Positions 37,677 to 47,162 of a stretch of DNA of 64,000 nucleotides are shown one piece after another (within the stretch, counting starts at the first letter, position 1; every line of letters begins with the position of its first letter). The stretch lies in assembly GCA_903904835.1 (NCBI GenBank), contig CAIVEI010000074.1, forward strand, positions 1 to 64,000, read 5' to 3'. The stretch is from an uncultured Schlesneria sp. GTDB taxonomy: Bacteria > Planctomycetota > Planctomycetia > Planctomycetales > Planctomycetaceae. The position numbers and the translations under genes were made by a program. The notes under the pieces are model-generated. The model was not told where the DNA came from. It made no database searches and saw only the letters and a program-made list of their open reading frames with translations.

Positions 37677-40436
37677 ATGAGAGAAATCAGTCGCGTCGCT
37701 CTGTTTGGCAAGCTGAACCCCGTTGCCTACCGGGGTATCGAAAGCGCTACCGTCTTCTGCAAGATGCGAGGTAACCCCTACGTTGAAATCGTCCACTGGT
37801 TAAACCAGCTCCTGCAATTGCAAGATTCGGACATTCATCGGGCGATCAAACAATTCAGCCTTGACCCTTCGAAACTTTCCCGCGACCTGACCGAAGCACT
37901 GGACCGGCTTCCTCGCGGTTCGACCTCGATTTCGGACCTCTCTTCTCAAGTCGAAGAAGCGGTCGAGCGAGGCTGGGTCTATGGTTCACTGATGTTCGGC
38001 GAAACACAGGTCCGGACTGGATACCTTCTGGTCGGTATGCTCAAAACACCCTCGCTGCGGAATACGCTGCTGGGGATTTCCAAGGAATTTGGAAAGATCA
38101 GTGTCGAAACACTGACCGAAAAGTTCGAAGAGATCGTCAAAGGCTCGCCAGAACAAGGGCTGACCGCTTCGGATGGCTTTCAGACTGGTGGCGGTGCTGC
38201 GCCCGGCGAGGCAAGCGGTGCGATGGCTCCGGCCCAGATGGGTAAGCAGGAGGCACTGAAGAAATTCACCGTTGATCTGACCGAACAGGCACGCAGCGGC
38301 AAGATGGACCCGATCGTTGGCCGTGACGACGAAATCCGCCAGGTGGTCGATATCCTGATGCGACGTCGCCAGAACAACCCGATTCTGGTTGGTGAAGCGG
38401 GGGTCGGAAAAACAGCAGTCGTCGAAGGCTTTGCCCAGCGGATCGCTCGCGGCGATGTTCCTCCCAGCCTGAAAGACGTGGAACTTCGTGCGCTGGATGT
38501 CGGCCTGTTACAGGCTGGGGCCAGCATGAAGGGGGAATTCGAACAACGACTTCGCTCGGTCATCGACGAAGTCCAGGCCAGCCCCAAACCAGTGATTTTG
38601 TTCATCGACGAAACCCACACGCTGGTCGGTGCCGGTGGTGCTGCCGGGACCGGTGACGCCGCAAACCTGCTGAAGCCAGCACTGGCACGCGGCACGCTGC
38701 GAACGATCGGTGCCACAACCTTTGCCGAATACAAAAAACATATCGAGAAAGATCCCGCACTGACTCGTCGGTTCCAGACCGTCCAGGTCGACGAACCTGA
38801 TGAAGCCCGGGCGATCCTGATGATGCGCGGCGTGGCGTCAACGATGGAAAAACACCACAAAGTTCAGATTCTCGACGAAGCTCTCGAAGCGGCAGTCAAA
38901 CTTTCACACCGATATATTCCGGCTCGGCAGTTGCCTGACAAGTCGGTCAGCCTGCTCGATACGGCGTGTGCCCGAGTCGCAGTCAGCCTGCACGCGACCC
39001 CTGCCGAAGTCGACGATTGCCGCAAACGGATCGAAGCTCTTGAAACCGAATTGGGAATCATCGGTCGAGAACGGGCGATCGGTATCGATATCGGTAAGCG
39101 AGAAACCGACGCCGCTGAACTGCTTGCTACGGAAAAAACACGTCTGGCAGAACTTGATACCCGCTGGAATGCCGAGCGGGCGCTCGTCGATGAATTACTC
39201 GATCTGCGCGCGAAGTTGCGAGCGGGCATCCGGCCAGTAGAAGGGACCGGCAGCAAACTCGAAGCTGATGCGGCCGCTGCTGCCGCGCCGGTAACGCCAC
39301 CGGCTGACCCGAAGACGGAAGCGGAACGTGAGACCGAGCGGCTTGCGCTCCTCGAAAAATTGAAGGGGGTGCAGGACAAGCTGACAGCACTGCAAGGGGA
39401 AACCCCGCTGATTCTGCCGACGGTCGATTATCAGGCAGTCGCTGCGGTCGTCGGGGACTGGACCGGTATTCCAGTCGGCCGCATGGCACGCAACGAGATC
39501 GAAACGATTCTCAAAGTGGCACATCACTTGGGGCAGCGTGTCATTGGTCAGGATCATGCGATGGAAATGATCGCCAAGCGAATTCAAACCTCACGAGCCG
39601 GACTGGACAACCCCAGCAAGCCAATCGGCGTCTTCATGCTGGCCGGAACATCTGGCGTCGGTAAGACCGAAACCGCTTTAGCCTTGGCCGAGGCGTTATA
39701 TGGTGGCGAGCAAAACCTGATCACGATCAACATGAGCGAGTTTCAGGAAGCCCATACCGTCAGCACGCTGAAGGGGTCGCCACCCGGCTACATCGGTTAC
39801 GGGGAAGGGGGGGTACTGACGGAAGCGGTTCGCCGCAAGCCTTATTCAGTTGTGTTGCTCGACGAAGTCGAGAAAGCACATCCTGACGTCCACGAGATGT
39901 TCTTCCAGGTGTTCGATAAAGGTTATATGGAAGATGGCGAAGGCCGCTTCATCGACTTCAAGAACACGTTAATCCTGCTGACGACCAACGCAGGGACCGA
40001 TCTGATTGCAGGACTGTGTAAAGACCCTGAACTGATGCCCAATCCCGAAGGAATGGCCAAGGCGCTTCGCGAACCGCTGCTGAAGATCTTCCCACCCGCA
40101 CTGTTGGGCCGTCTGGTTGCGATTCCCTACTATCCATTGAGCGACGAGATGCTCGGGAAGATCGTCAAGCTGCAGCTCAACCGGATCAAGAAGCGAGTCG
40201 AGGCTCGTTATAAAATTCCGTTCGAGTACGGCGACGACGTGGTCAAGCTGGTCGTCTCACGGTGTACCGAAAGCGAATCGGGCGGACGAATGATCGACGC
40301 CATTCTGACGAATACGATGCTGCCAGACATTTCTCGGGAATTTTTGACACGGATGATGGAAGGAAAGGCGATCGAGAAGGTCCGCGTCGGGGTTACAGAG
40401 ACGGGCTTTTCCTATGATTTCGGTCCGGAGTCATGA
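37677..40436 (+). CDS. clpV: T6SS sheath-recycling AAA+ ATPase ClpV (TssH)
   Basis: A 919-residue ClpB/Hsp104-type disaggregase that extracts TssB/TssC from contracted sheaths. An N-terminal Clp_N domain carries the tag-like MREISRVALFGKLNPVAYRGIESAT. Walker A of domain 1 is GEAGVGKT near residue 240, with Walker B VILFIDETHTLVGAGG. A coiled middle region with DDCRKRIEALETELG follows, and domain 2 has GTSGVGKT near 657 and VVLLDEVEKAHPDVHEMFFQ. NTP sites and Arg fingers are intact. An Ala-rich low-complexity insertion sits near 520-550. Confidence 0.96.
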   Translation: MREISRVALFGKLNPVAYRGIESATVFCKMRGNPYVEIVHWLNQLLQLQDSDIHRAIKQFSLDPSKLSRDLTEALDRLPRGSTSISDLSSQVEEAVERGWVYGSLMFGETQVRTGYLLVGMLKTPSLRNTLLGISKEFGKISVETLTEKFEEIVKGSPEQGLTASDGFQTGGGAAPGEASGAMAPAQMGKQEALKKFTVDLTEQARSGKMDPIVGRDDEIRQVVDILMRRRQNNPILVGEAGVGKTAVVEGFAQRIARGDVPPSLKDVELRALDVGLLQAGASMKGEFEQRLRSVIDEVQASPKPVILFIDETHTLVGAGGAAGTGDAANLLKPALARGTLRTIGATTFAEYKKHIEKDPALTRRFQTVQVDEPDEARAILMMRGVASTMEKHHKVQILDEALEAAVKLSHRYIPARQLPDKSVSLLDTACARVAVSLHATPAEVDDCRKRIEALETELGIIGRERAIGIDIGKRETDAAELLATEKTRLAELDTRWNAERALVDELLDLRAKLRAGIRPVEGTGSKLEADAAAAAAPVTPPADPKTEAERETERLALLEKLKGVQDKLTALQGETPLILPTVDYQAVAAVVGDWTGIPVGRMARNEIETILKVAHHLGQRVIGQDHAMEMIAKRIQTSRAGLDNPSKPIGVFMLAGTSGVGKTETALALAEALYGGEQNLITINMSEFQEAHTVSTLKGSPPGYIGYGEGGVLTEAVRRKPYSVVLLDEVEKAHPDVHEMFFQVFDKGYMEDGEGRFIDFKNTLILLTTNAGTDLIAGLCKDPELMPNPEGMAKALREPLLKIFPPALLGRLVAIPYYPLSDEMLGKIVKLQLNRIKKRVEARYKIPFEYGDDVVKLVVSRCTESESGGRMIDAILTNTMLPDISREFLTRMMEGKAIEKVRVGVTETGFSYDFGPES

Positions 40437-40527
40437 CTTGACGGGTGGTTGAAGTGCATGTTTGTTGAAAGACAAAAGTCATTTCTTACCTATAGTGACA
40501 TCCACATATTTTCGGAGATTTTGACAC

Positions 40528-40976
40528 ATGGCTTCTTTTACCGTCTATTGCCACGGTACTGGTTTCAACCGTGTTAAGAGGGTACTGAAACAAACGAACT
40601 GGTCGCTTGGTTCCACAACCATACTGCGGGTGTTGAGGCCACGGTTGCAAGGGGGGAGGTAACCATTTTGGTCGCTACCTCATCAACGAAGCGCGGTGGA
40701 ACGGCCGTCGTCTTGCCTACACAGGTCAACCCCATGACGGGCAACATGGAGAAATCTCAGCGTCAGCGAGATTCAACGATCAACGCAGGCGATGCTTTTG
40801 ATGCCATTCCGTCCTTGCGCGGGTTCGAGTTCGGATCTGAGCGTGATGTATCTGGCTCATCATCGAGTAATCGAGTGCAGCCGTTTTTTCACTTAAAAAG
40901 TACGTTAGTCAGTCCAGCGTGGGGCCTCAAGAGCGGCTTGAGTGCCACTAAATTAGTACTCGACAGGTTTTTTTAG
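40528..40976 (+). pseudogene. Frameshifted putative T6SS cargo gene
   Basis: The reading continues through three frames. Frame one gives MASFTVYCHGTGFNR from the ATG at 40528. Frame two, from 40578, gives EGTETNELVAWFHNHTAGVE. A third frame near 40661 reads NHFGRYLINE, after which the second frame resumes with TAVVLPTQVNPMTGNMEKSQ. The shifts fall near a G6 run at 40651. The parts make one coherent protein with conserved-looking HGT, HNHT and NPMTGN elements, but no full-length frame exists. The original function is unknown; the position next to clpV suggests cargo. Confidence 0.65.
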
Positions 40977-41040
40977 ACACGTTCCTGACGTTTTTTCACT
41001 TACCTTATTCAGCCTGAAACCACGACATAAGGATCAATTA

Positions 41041-42168
41041 ATGGATACCCGGAACAATATCGACGCGGCAACCGGCTTTGGAAAGTTTGACCTTCAACTG
41101 GTCCGGAATGGCGTTCTAAACGTCAATATCAAAGTTAAAATGGTAGTCCCAGGAGGAATGTATTTCCCCAACGAGGGAACTTACGTGCGTGATTGGCAGA
41201 GGAGAATCAACGAGATGTGGAGCAACAAGTTGACCTTCCGTCATCCAGGTCTCCAGAGAGACATCGTCGCTCGATTTAACGTACAAAAAGTGCTCGCAGG
41301 CGAGCACTTTACAGTTTACATTATTAACGGTTACGACGGTGGGGCGGGTCTTAAGTTCGCAGCCCCGAATAGCGACCCTGCTAACGTCGGCACGGGGAAT
41401 CTCTACCTTGCGCTCGGCCCAGCTTCCAACAACACGCACACCCAACAGAACGCAGGCGTAATAGGTGGCGTTCGCCAGCATGCACTTGATAATATCCGCA
41501 ACCCCGTTGTTACGGCAACTGGCGTTGACTTCGTGGATGTGACTCTGGATCGCAATGGCAACGCGTGGACCGTGTCCGCCGGGTCCCAGGCGACGCTCAA
41601 CACTTTCTGCGCTGACATCATGGGAACTGGCGTAACCGGCCAACCACTTTACGTTCACGGGGCGTCGGGTCTTCAAGATAAGGCCAACGCGCTGGTGAAT
41701 TGCGTTATTAATTATATTCGGACAAGAGGGGTGACTAATCAGATCAATCCCAACGCTGAGAAGTTGAGTCGGAAGTGGAAAGCACCAGGGACGGCTCACA
41801 AGGCGACGGCCACCGTGCGTGTCGAAATCGAGGATGTCGCGACCGCTTACCGGCGATATTTCGGGAACTACGTCGTCACTTCCCATGAGTTCGGACACTT
41901 GATTGGACTACCTGACGAATACCTGGACTACTCAGGGTTCACTAACGCTACGATCCGAGATTCCCAACCAAACTGGGATAACCTCTGTACCAAGTGGCAC
42001 CTCGCGCAACGTAATTGGCATACACAGTTCAATGACAGCATTATGTCGATTGGAACGAAGGTTTACCCTTCGCACGCCGCTACCTTAATCGAAGCTTTGG
42101 ACGCCATGACGAGTCAGGCACCGAACGCTTTGGCGGCAAATTCCTGGACCCTCGTTTCGCCGACATAA
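41041..42168 (+). CDS. Zinc metallopeptidase, putative T6SS effector (copy A)
   Basis: A 375-residue protein with no signal peptide. It has a Met-type HEFGH zinc site at residues 282-286 in TSHEFGHLIGLPDEYLDYSGF, matching HExxHxxGxxD of metzincin-like peptidases. ATIRDSQPNWDNLC and IMSIGT, a Met-turn candidate, follow. It shares its whole layout with copy B at 42523, including the N-terminal GFGKFDLQLV and VHGASGLQDKANALVNCV segments. The lack of a leader and the place between clpV and vgrG support a T6SS-delivered peptidase; the target is unknown. Confidence 0.75.
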   Translation: MDTRNNIDAATGFGKFDLQLVRNGVLNVNIKVKMVVPGGMYFPNEGTYVRDWQRRINEMWSNKLTFRHPGLQRDIVARFNVQKVLAGEHFTVYIINGYDGGAGLKFAAPNSDPANVGTGNLYLALGPASNNTHTQQNAGVIGGVRQHALDNIRNPVVTATGVDFVDVTLDRNGNAWTVSAGSQATLNTFCADIMGTGVTGQPLYVHGASGLQDKANALVNCVINYIRTRGVTNQINPNAEKLSRKWKAPGTAHKATATVRVEIEDVATAYRRYFGNYVVTSHEFGHLIGLPDEYLDYSGFTNATIRDSQPNWDNLCTKWHLAQRNWHTQFNDSIMSIGTKVYPSHAATLIEALDAMTSQAPNALAANSWTLVSPT

Positions 42169-42276
42169 GGAACACATCAATCGGAGAGTACGACGTTAGA
42201 TCCAGATTTGAGAAAGCCGGTAGGCGCCAAACGCGTTAGGTGCTCGTAGCACGTTTGTTGAGAAGGGGATTGTATT

Positions 42277-42510
42277 TTGAAGGAATCCGTTCAACGTTTC
42301 AACCAAACACTGGCGGACATAACCATTAACGACCTGGATTCGAAACCACATACCGGAGCTGGCCCCTCATTCGAACAAAGATCATACAGCCATCAACTCA
42401 GGCTGTGTTCAGGACTTTCAGACAACCATTATTCCGATGCCCGCGAAGGCATCCAAGCCATGCAGCTGGCACTTTCGCCTGTTGTTAAGGATTCCTCACT
42501 TTACGATTAG
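42277..42510 (+). pseudogene. Remnant of the effector-partner gene
   Basis: The TTG-started frame opens KESVQRFNQTLAD, matching the start KEAIARFDQTLAA of the partner gene at 43749 in both protein and DNA, with an AGAAGGGG ribosome site before it. After about 15 residues the similarity is lost, and the frame ends at 77 residues against 340 for the intact copy. It occupies the equivalent place behind metallopeptidase copy A, so a deleted duplicate partner is the best reading. Confidence 0.65.
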
Positions 42511-42522
42511 GAGAGCCTGTTT

Positions 42523-43698
42523 ATGCCGTTCGTGTCTCAATCGTTAAATGATGTCGACTCAGGTACAGGTTTCGGGCAATTCGACTTACAGTTGGTGCAG
42601 GGAGCAAATTTACTCAACGTCACCATCAAAATGTATTTCATCGACGGTCGAACAAACCCGACAACAACCTTGGCCACGTTTGTCCATGATATGGCGGCGA
42701 GGGTTAGAGAGAAATGGAACAACAAGATTCAACTGCGGAGCGCAGCCGGTGAAACAGTGACTGTTCGGTTCATTCTGCAGCAATCGGTAGCGCAAGGGGG
42801 ATCGCATTTCAGTGTGATCGTGTTGGATGGCAATTATGGTGCTGGCTCGGGCTTGAAATTTGCGACTGCGGGCGGAGGAGGCGATCCATGCGGCGTTGGC
42901 GCCAACAATATTTACCTCGAACTTAAGGGGATAGACAACGTCACCTATGCCGTTGGCGGAGCTGCCAATTTGCAAGCCGGTGTGACGAGCATGGAACGAG
43001 CAGGGGCATTGATGGCAGCGCGCGATGCTGTCGTGAACGCCGCACCTGGCGGTGTCCAAGCCTTCAACGTGAATCTATTGAGACAAGCCGGAGGCAATTG
43101 GATCGTCGACCCAGTTGAAAGACCGGCTCTGAATCAGTTCTGCGCGTCGATTGTGAACACACCGCAGTGGCTGGTACAGCCACCGCTTTTGGTCACCAGT
43201 CAGTCTGGAATACAGACCAAGGCAGATGCTCTTGTTCAGTGCGTCGAGCAGTACATCCGTGGGCAAAATGTTACTGGTAACATCACAACTAACGCTACTA
43301 AGGTCAGGAGAAAATTCCGATTCCCCGGAACAGCTCACAAAGCCGGAGCCTCCGTGCATATTCAAGTTCTCCCACATGCTGAGATGGTAAAGGCGTGGCA
43401 ATCAGATTACGTCGTCAGTGCCCACGAATTCGGGCACTGCTTTGGCGTTCCGGATGAGTATCTTGACTACAGTACCTTCGCGAACGCAACGATCAGGAAT
43501 TCGCAGCCACTTTGGGATGGGCTTTGCACGGCCTATGGTGCCCCGCAGCGAAATTGGCATTCCCAATTCAACGGAAGCCTAATGTCGCTGGGTTCAACGG
43601 TTTACCCAGCCCACGGTGTGACGATCTGCAACGGACTTGACACGATGACCCAGGCGGCCCCCAATAACATGCCCGCAGGCTCGTGGAATGTGGTGTAA
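42523..43698 (+). CDS. Zinc metallopeptidase, putative T6SS effector (copy B)
   Basis: A 391-residue paralogue of the copy at 41041. It keeps the N-terminal GFGQFDLQLV, the SGIQTKADALVQCVEQYI segment, the zinc site AHEFGHCFGVPDEYLDY with first His at 301, ATIRNSQPLWDGLC and LMSLGSTVYPAH. No export signal is present. Divergence from copy A is substantial in the middle third, as if the pair arose by an old tandem duplication. It is followed after 50 bp by an intact partner gene. Confidence 0.75.
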   Translation: MPFVSQSLNDVDSGTGFGQFDLQLVQGANLLNVTIKMYFIDGRTNPTTTLATFVHDMAARVREKWNNKIQLRSAAGETVTVRFILQQSVAQGGSHFSVIVLDGNYGAGSGLKFATAGGGGDPCGVGANNIYLELKGIDNVTYAVGGAANLQAGVTSMERAGALMAARDAVVNAAPGGVQAFNVNLLRQAGGNWIVDPVERPALNQFCASIVNTPQWLVQPPLLVTSQSGIQTKADALVQCVEQYIRGQNVTGNITTNATKVRRKFRFPGTAHKAGASVHIQVLPHAEMVKAWQSDYVVSAHEFGHCFGVPDEYLDYSTFANATIRNSQPLWDGLCTAYGAPQRNWHSQFNGSLMSLGSTVYPAHGVTICNGLDTMTQAAPNNMPAGSWNVV

Positions 43699-43748
43699 AT
43701 TGATAAACAAGAGAAGCACTCGTAAAAATTCGTTACGTAGAGGACCGC

Positions 43749-44771
43749 ATGATGAAGGAAGCTATTGCGCGTTTTGACCAAACGCTCGCCGCCGCAGCCA
43801 ATAGCGGAGTACAGGAACTCGTGGATCTGGCCGCATGTATTACACAGATCATGCAGACCTCGAGCCAAGGCGCTACGGCAGCGGCCAAGCGATATCTGGG
43901 TGAACAGATGTCGCTTGGTTACCACCGGCAGGATAGCCTGGCGATCCAGAATCACCGGCACAACGTCCGGGGTGCATTGCTCGCGCAGATCGTATTACGG
44001 ACGGGGGGCGCACACAACGCCAGCAAGACCAATTTGTTGGCGATGACCCCACTAGCACTTCGCAACCACGTTCAGGGGCTGTTTGCCCACGCAAACAAAG
44101 CTCATCCGGTCATCAACCATTCGGGACAATGCGCAGCTAACTTTGCGCTGTGCGGCCGCGGGGGGCTTCATCACAAGTTGCATTATGTGAGCAGCTCCGG
44201 CCACACTGCACATTTATGCTTTATCCCCACTCGTGAAATGGTATGGCTCCGAAGCGTGCGCATCGGCGCGGTGACACACAATAACGTGGCCCCATACGGC
44301 GACGGAGCGAATTTCAATCGAGTCCTGTTTGCCCCCTGGTATCCAACGACAATAAGTGCCACCGACAGCCCCGCCAGCCCGCATGCGAACCGATCGACGC
44401 TTGATCTGACCATCGAGGATAAGCACTCGCACACATGCGACAAGGCCATCGGTCCATGCTACTGTCAACAAAACAAGGTGGCTCCCGAACCCTTCGTAAT
44501 GCTCAAGGCGCCACTGGTCGATTCCGAGCTCGTGCAGGAACAGCGTTATCAGTACAACGACTCAGGTGACGTCGCGACATGGGATCGCCAGAATATTGCG
44601 GATGACGCCAATGTCGATCCGCACTGGACGAACATCCCCGGCGGTCATTTCATCCTGACGCGTGAACTCTTTCAGCAAGGAAATGACTGGAAGCTTCGCT
44701 TTACGAAGGAGCGGGGCAACGATAACACCGTCATTGGAAGCGAGACGGTTGACGTCATTGCCATTCCGTAG
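43749..44771 (+). CDS. Putative partner or immunity protein of the metallopeptidase
   Basis: A 340-residue protein of unknown family. The N-terminus is helical (FDQTLAAAANSGVQELVDLAACITQIMQT). The middle has several His and Cys residues in LCGRGGLHHKLHYVSS and KHSHTCDKAIGPCYCQQ, and the end is beta-rich (NIPGGHFILTREL). No signal peptide is seen. It is 50 bp behind the copy B peptidase and a decayed homologue lies behind copy A, so it co-evolves with the peptidase. An immunity, adaptor or second effector role is possible; sequence alone cannot decide. GTAGAGGAC precedes the ATG. Confidence 0.6.
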   Translation: MMKEAIARFDQTLAAAANSGVQELVDLAACITQIMQTSSQGATAAAKRYLGEQMSLGYHRQDSLAIQNHRHNVRGALLAQIVLRTGGAHNASKTNLLAMTPLALRNHVQGLFAHANKAHPVINHSGQCAANFALCGRGGLHHKLHYVSSSGHTAHLCFIPTREMVWLRSVRIGAVTHNNVAPYGDGANFNRVLFAPWYPTTISATDSPASPHANRSTLDLTIEDKHSHTCDKAIGPCYCQQNKVAPEPFVMLKAPLVDSELVQEQRYQYNDSGDVATWDRQNIADDANVDPHWTNIPGGHFILTRELFQQGNDWKLRFTKERGNDNTVIGSETVDVIAIP

Positions 44772-45799
44772 TGGCTCGTCCGGCGGGGTGACGCGCCGCC
44801 CCGACAAACAAAACCAAGAGGAATCACTGCAGGAACAGCGGACACGATCACGGGGACACCGCCTTTACGCAGGTTTCGGCAGTCAGCCAGGCAACAGATG
44901 CGTTGGAATAGGCCGAGGACTTCGCTGTTATGCCAGCAGAAATGGTGTGTGTGTGTGTGTCGATTTGCGCGCGGCGAAACACACGGGATCGGTGGAGAGC
45001 TAAGAACTTGAGAGTCCCGCCACACTATTCTGAAAGTCGCTGCTATTTCGCTTCAAAAACACTTCACGCGTTGCTCGAGGGGCTTTTTTTGCGTTCGGTT
45101 TGGTTCGTAACCAGGGGCGGAAGACGCCCGTGGCTTTACTCGGCCGCCGCCATGCGGCTTATGATGCGGGCCGAACGTGCGCACGAGATTGCGGCCACGC
45201 GTTTAGAAAACACGCTTCGTGCGTTACCTCTTCTAAGTTACGAACAACATCATCGTGGCGGAAACATTCCAGACGCGCAGGCGTCGCCTCGCGAAAACTT
45301 CGCTCATAAGCACCTTCCAAACGTTAAGAAAGTACTCTTATTGCTCTAATGACTTGCAACACCTACATTTTTATAATTCATGTCGTTGCTTATTTCGTTT
45401 GGTGAAAACAGGGGGCGGTTTGGAAGAATCCCAGGATAACGGGACGCGTGACCGGCGGGATCGTGACACTCCTCTAAGACACCGGGCTGGTGACGAAATA
45501 CAAGAGGGAGTTTTTTACAGAAGGACGCGAAGAAAACGAAGTGAGGAAAACAATCAACGAACGAAACAACCACAAAATGATCACGTTGATAAGCTTCAAA
45601 TGTGACAAAACGCCTATAAAACATGGAACTTGGCCAACCGTGTCGAAGTTGGCCAACGTTTTTTTGATGATTGCTGTAGAGCTTGGAAGAATGGGACTTT
45701 ATGGGACCTATAAGTCGTATAGGCCCCATAAGACGTATTTGACATTATGGGACGGATGAGGTTTCCGGGAGCGGCATTTAAGCAAGCGTAAGGGATTGA
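44772..45799. other. Gene-poor 1-kb spacer in the T6SS accessory region
   Basis: No supported gene is seen. A short TG microsatellite lies near 44944-44960. Frames around 44930-45350 and 45490-45760 lack start signals and codon bias. The stretch may be residue of another cargo/partner pair lost by deletion, but no similarity to the neighbours can be traced by eye. A palindrome at 45701-45729 marks its right end. Confidence 0.5.
45701..45729. repeat. Inverted repeat
   Basis: ATGGGACCTATA and TATAGGCCCCAT form a 12-bp stem with one mismatch around AGTCG, flanked by further GGGAC and CCCAT copies. It lies about 70 bp beyond the stop of the minus-strand gene at 45800 and could act as its terminator or as a dispersed repeat. 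Confidence 0.65.
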
Positions 45800-46351
45800 T
45801 CAGCCCAAGGGATACGATTGCCAGGCCATCTGATCGAGCGGGATGCTGACCAACCGGTTGACCAACTGATCGGGGCCGTGGAAATGAGGGGTGCCGTCCA
45901 CGTCTTGTCCCATCAAAACGAGGTTGGCACCGGGAAACAACGTGCATAAGTCGGTTGCTGCCATGTGGGCTTCGCCGGGGCTGTTGATCAGGCCGAGTCC
46001 GACGAGGACGACAACGCAGCGTCGGTCACCCAGGGTCAGTTCGGCTGCCTGGATCTGTCGAGTTGATTCGACGATCGGTTCGTTAACCACGACACGGGGA
46101 GCGGCTGGTTTGTTTGCGTGTTCAGCACATTCGGAACAATCGACTTCGTCAGATGCAATCACTTCCCGTAGCAGCATGGCTTCGACTTCGACCCGTCGTG
46201 ACCGATCGACGGTTGCACAATGCCACTGCGAGCCCGCCTTGACGCGGACAATTTTCGTGCCGGCGGGCATGTCATCGACCGCCTGACATCCAACCAGCCA
46301 GGGTTGACCGGATTGGTCTGAAGGACGGCATTCGTAAGCCCAGGTTGCCAT
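45800..46351 (-). CDS. Hypothetical protein in the T6SS accessory region
   Basis: A 183-residue protein with no recognised domain. The first 75 residues contain WAYECRPSDQSGQPW and a VEAMLLREVI helix; CSECAEH near 91-97 gives a small Cys pair. The second half (VVVLVGLGLINSPGEAHMAATDLCTLFPGANLVLMGQDVDGTP) has a Rossmann-like alternation of strands and helices. AAGGAG before the ATG at 46351 fixes the start. It is the only minus-strand gene between clpV and vgrG; its link to secretion is positional only. Confidence 0.65.
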   Translation of the reverse strand: MATWAYECRPSDQSGQPWLVGCQAVDDMPAGTKIVRVKAGSQWHCATVDRSRRVEVEAMLLREVIASDEVDCSECAEHANKPAAPRVVVNEPIVESTRQIQAAELTLGDRRCVVVLVGLGLINSPGEAHMAATDLCTLFPGANLVLMGQDVDGTPHFHGPDQLVNRLVSIPLDQMAWQSYPLG

Positions 46352-46523
46352 GAAAAACTCCTTATGTGAAGTGCCACACGAAAGATTGTCACCGAAGGGA
46401 ATCAAAGATGCGAGCCTGACAAGCTGGACGCGACTTTTAGGGTCGAGTATCAACTACCTCGTGTCACGACGTTGCCCGTATGGAGTCGTTTTGACGAAGG
46501 CCGATCTTTGATAGGAATGCCCT

Positions 46524-47117
46524 GTGGCGATTGATTTTGACGACATTTTGAATCGAGGTGGAAACGAACTGATTCAGTTCCTCCATTATTGTGTTTACTC
46601 AGTGCAGTTGGCCCCAATCTTCATATTATTGGCAAGGGATTACCGGATGAGGCCGACGGTCAGCGGCGCGCTCGCGCTGTATGCCAACTTTTGTGCGACG
46701 GGTGCACCGGCCCGGATCAAGGCTGATCACGTGCTGGCTCCTCGAAATTTGCAGCTTGACCAATTGGTGCTCCGCATGACGGCACAGCAGCGGGTTTTCG
46801 ATGAAGCTCAGCAACAGCAGCAAAAGGAAGCCGAGGCTGACGTTGTTGCAAACACCGAAGGGCGACGTGGTCCGCCGCCGCCATCGCCGGTCATCTTTCT
46901 GTTCGACGACGTGGTTGCGCATGTACGAGGCGATCTCGATGGCCCACTCCATACCGCTGCACGTGCCTTCGATCCGACTTTCAGACCGATGCAGAACCTG
47001 CCAGGTGGTCGGCTCAATGTCGGTCAGCGGGCGTTCGTCGAAAATGTGTGGCGACCACGGGTCCGTCCGCAGCTTGTGGCGGCAGGTTTCTGGCGGGCGG
47101 CAGACCTGGGGCAGTAG
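46524..47117 (+). CDS. Hypothetical protein in the T6SS accessory region
   Basis: A 197-residue protein started by GTG with AGGA seven bases upstream. Features are a helical N-terminus, a Gln-rich charged helix (VFDEAQQQQQKEAEADV near 91-107), then PPPPSPVIFLFDDVV and a basic RVRPQLVAAGF tail. No signal or known family. It is followed after 45 bp by the TPR-methyltransferase pair and precedes vgrG on the same strand, so it is probably part of that transcript. Confidence 0.65.
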   Translation: MAIDFDDILNRGGNELIQFLHYCVYSVQLAPIFILLARDYRMRPTVSGALALYANFCATGAPARIKADHVLAPRNLQLDQLVLRMTAQQRVFDEAQQQQQKEAEADVVANTEGRRGPPPPSPVIFLFDDVVAHVRGDLDGPLHTAARAFDPTFRPMQNLPGGRLNVGQRAFVENVWRPRVRPQLVAAGFWRAADLGQ

Positions 47118-47162
47118 AAGTAGAAGAACTGATGCAACGTTTGGTAAATCCAGGAACACTTG

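Noticed and set aside
41116-41898. 260-codon minus-strand frame
   Set aside because: It is antisense to the metallopeptidase, whose zinc site and paralogue make the plus strand the coding one.
44930-45349. 139-codon frame in the 1-kb spacer
   Set aside because: It begins in a TG microsatellite with a VCVCV run and has no ribosome site or known motif.
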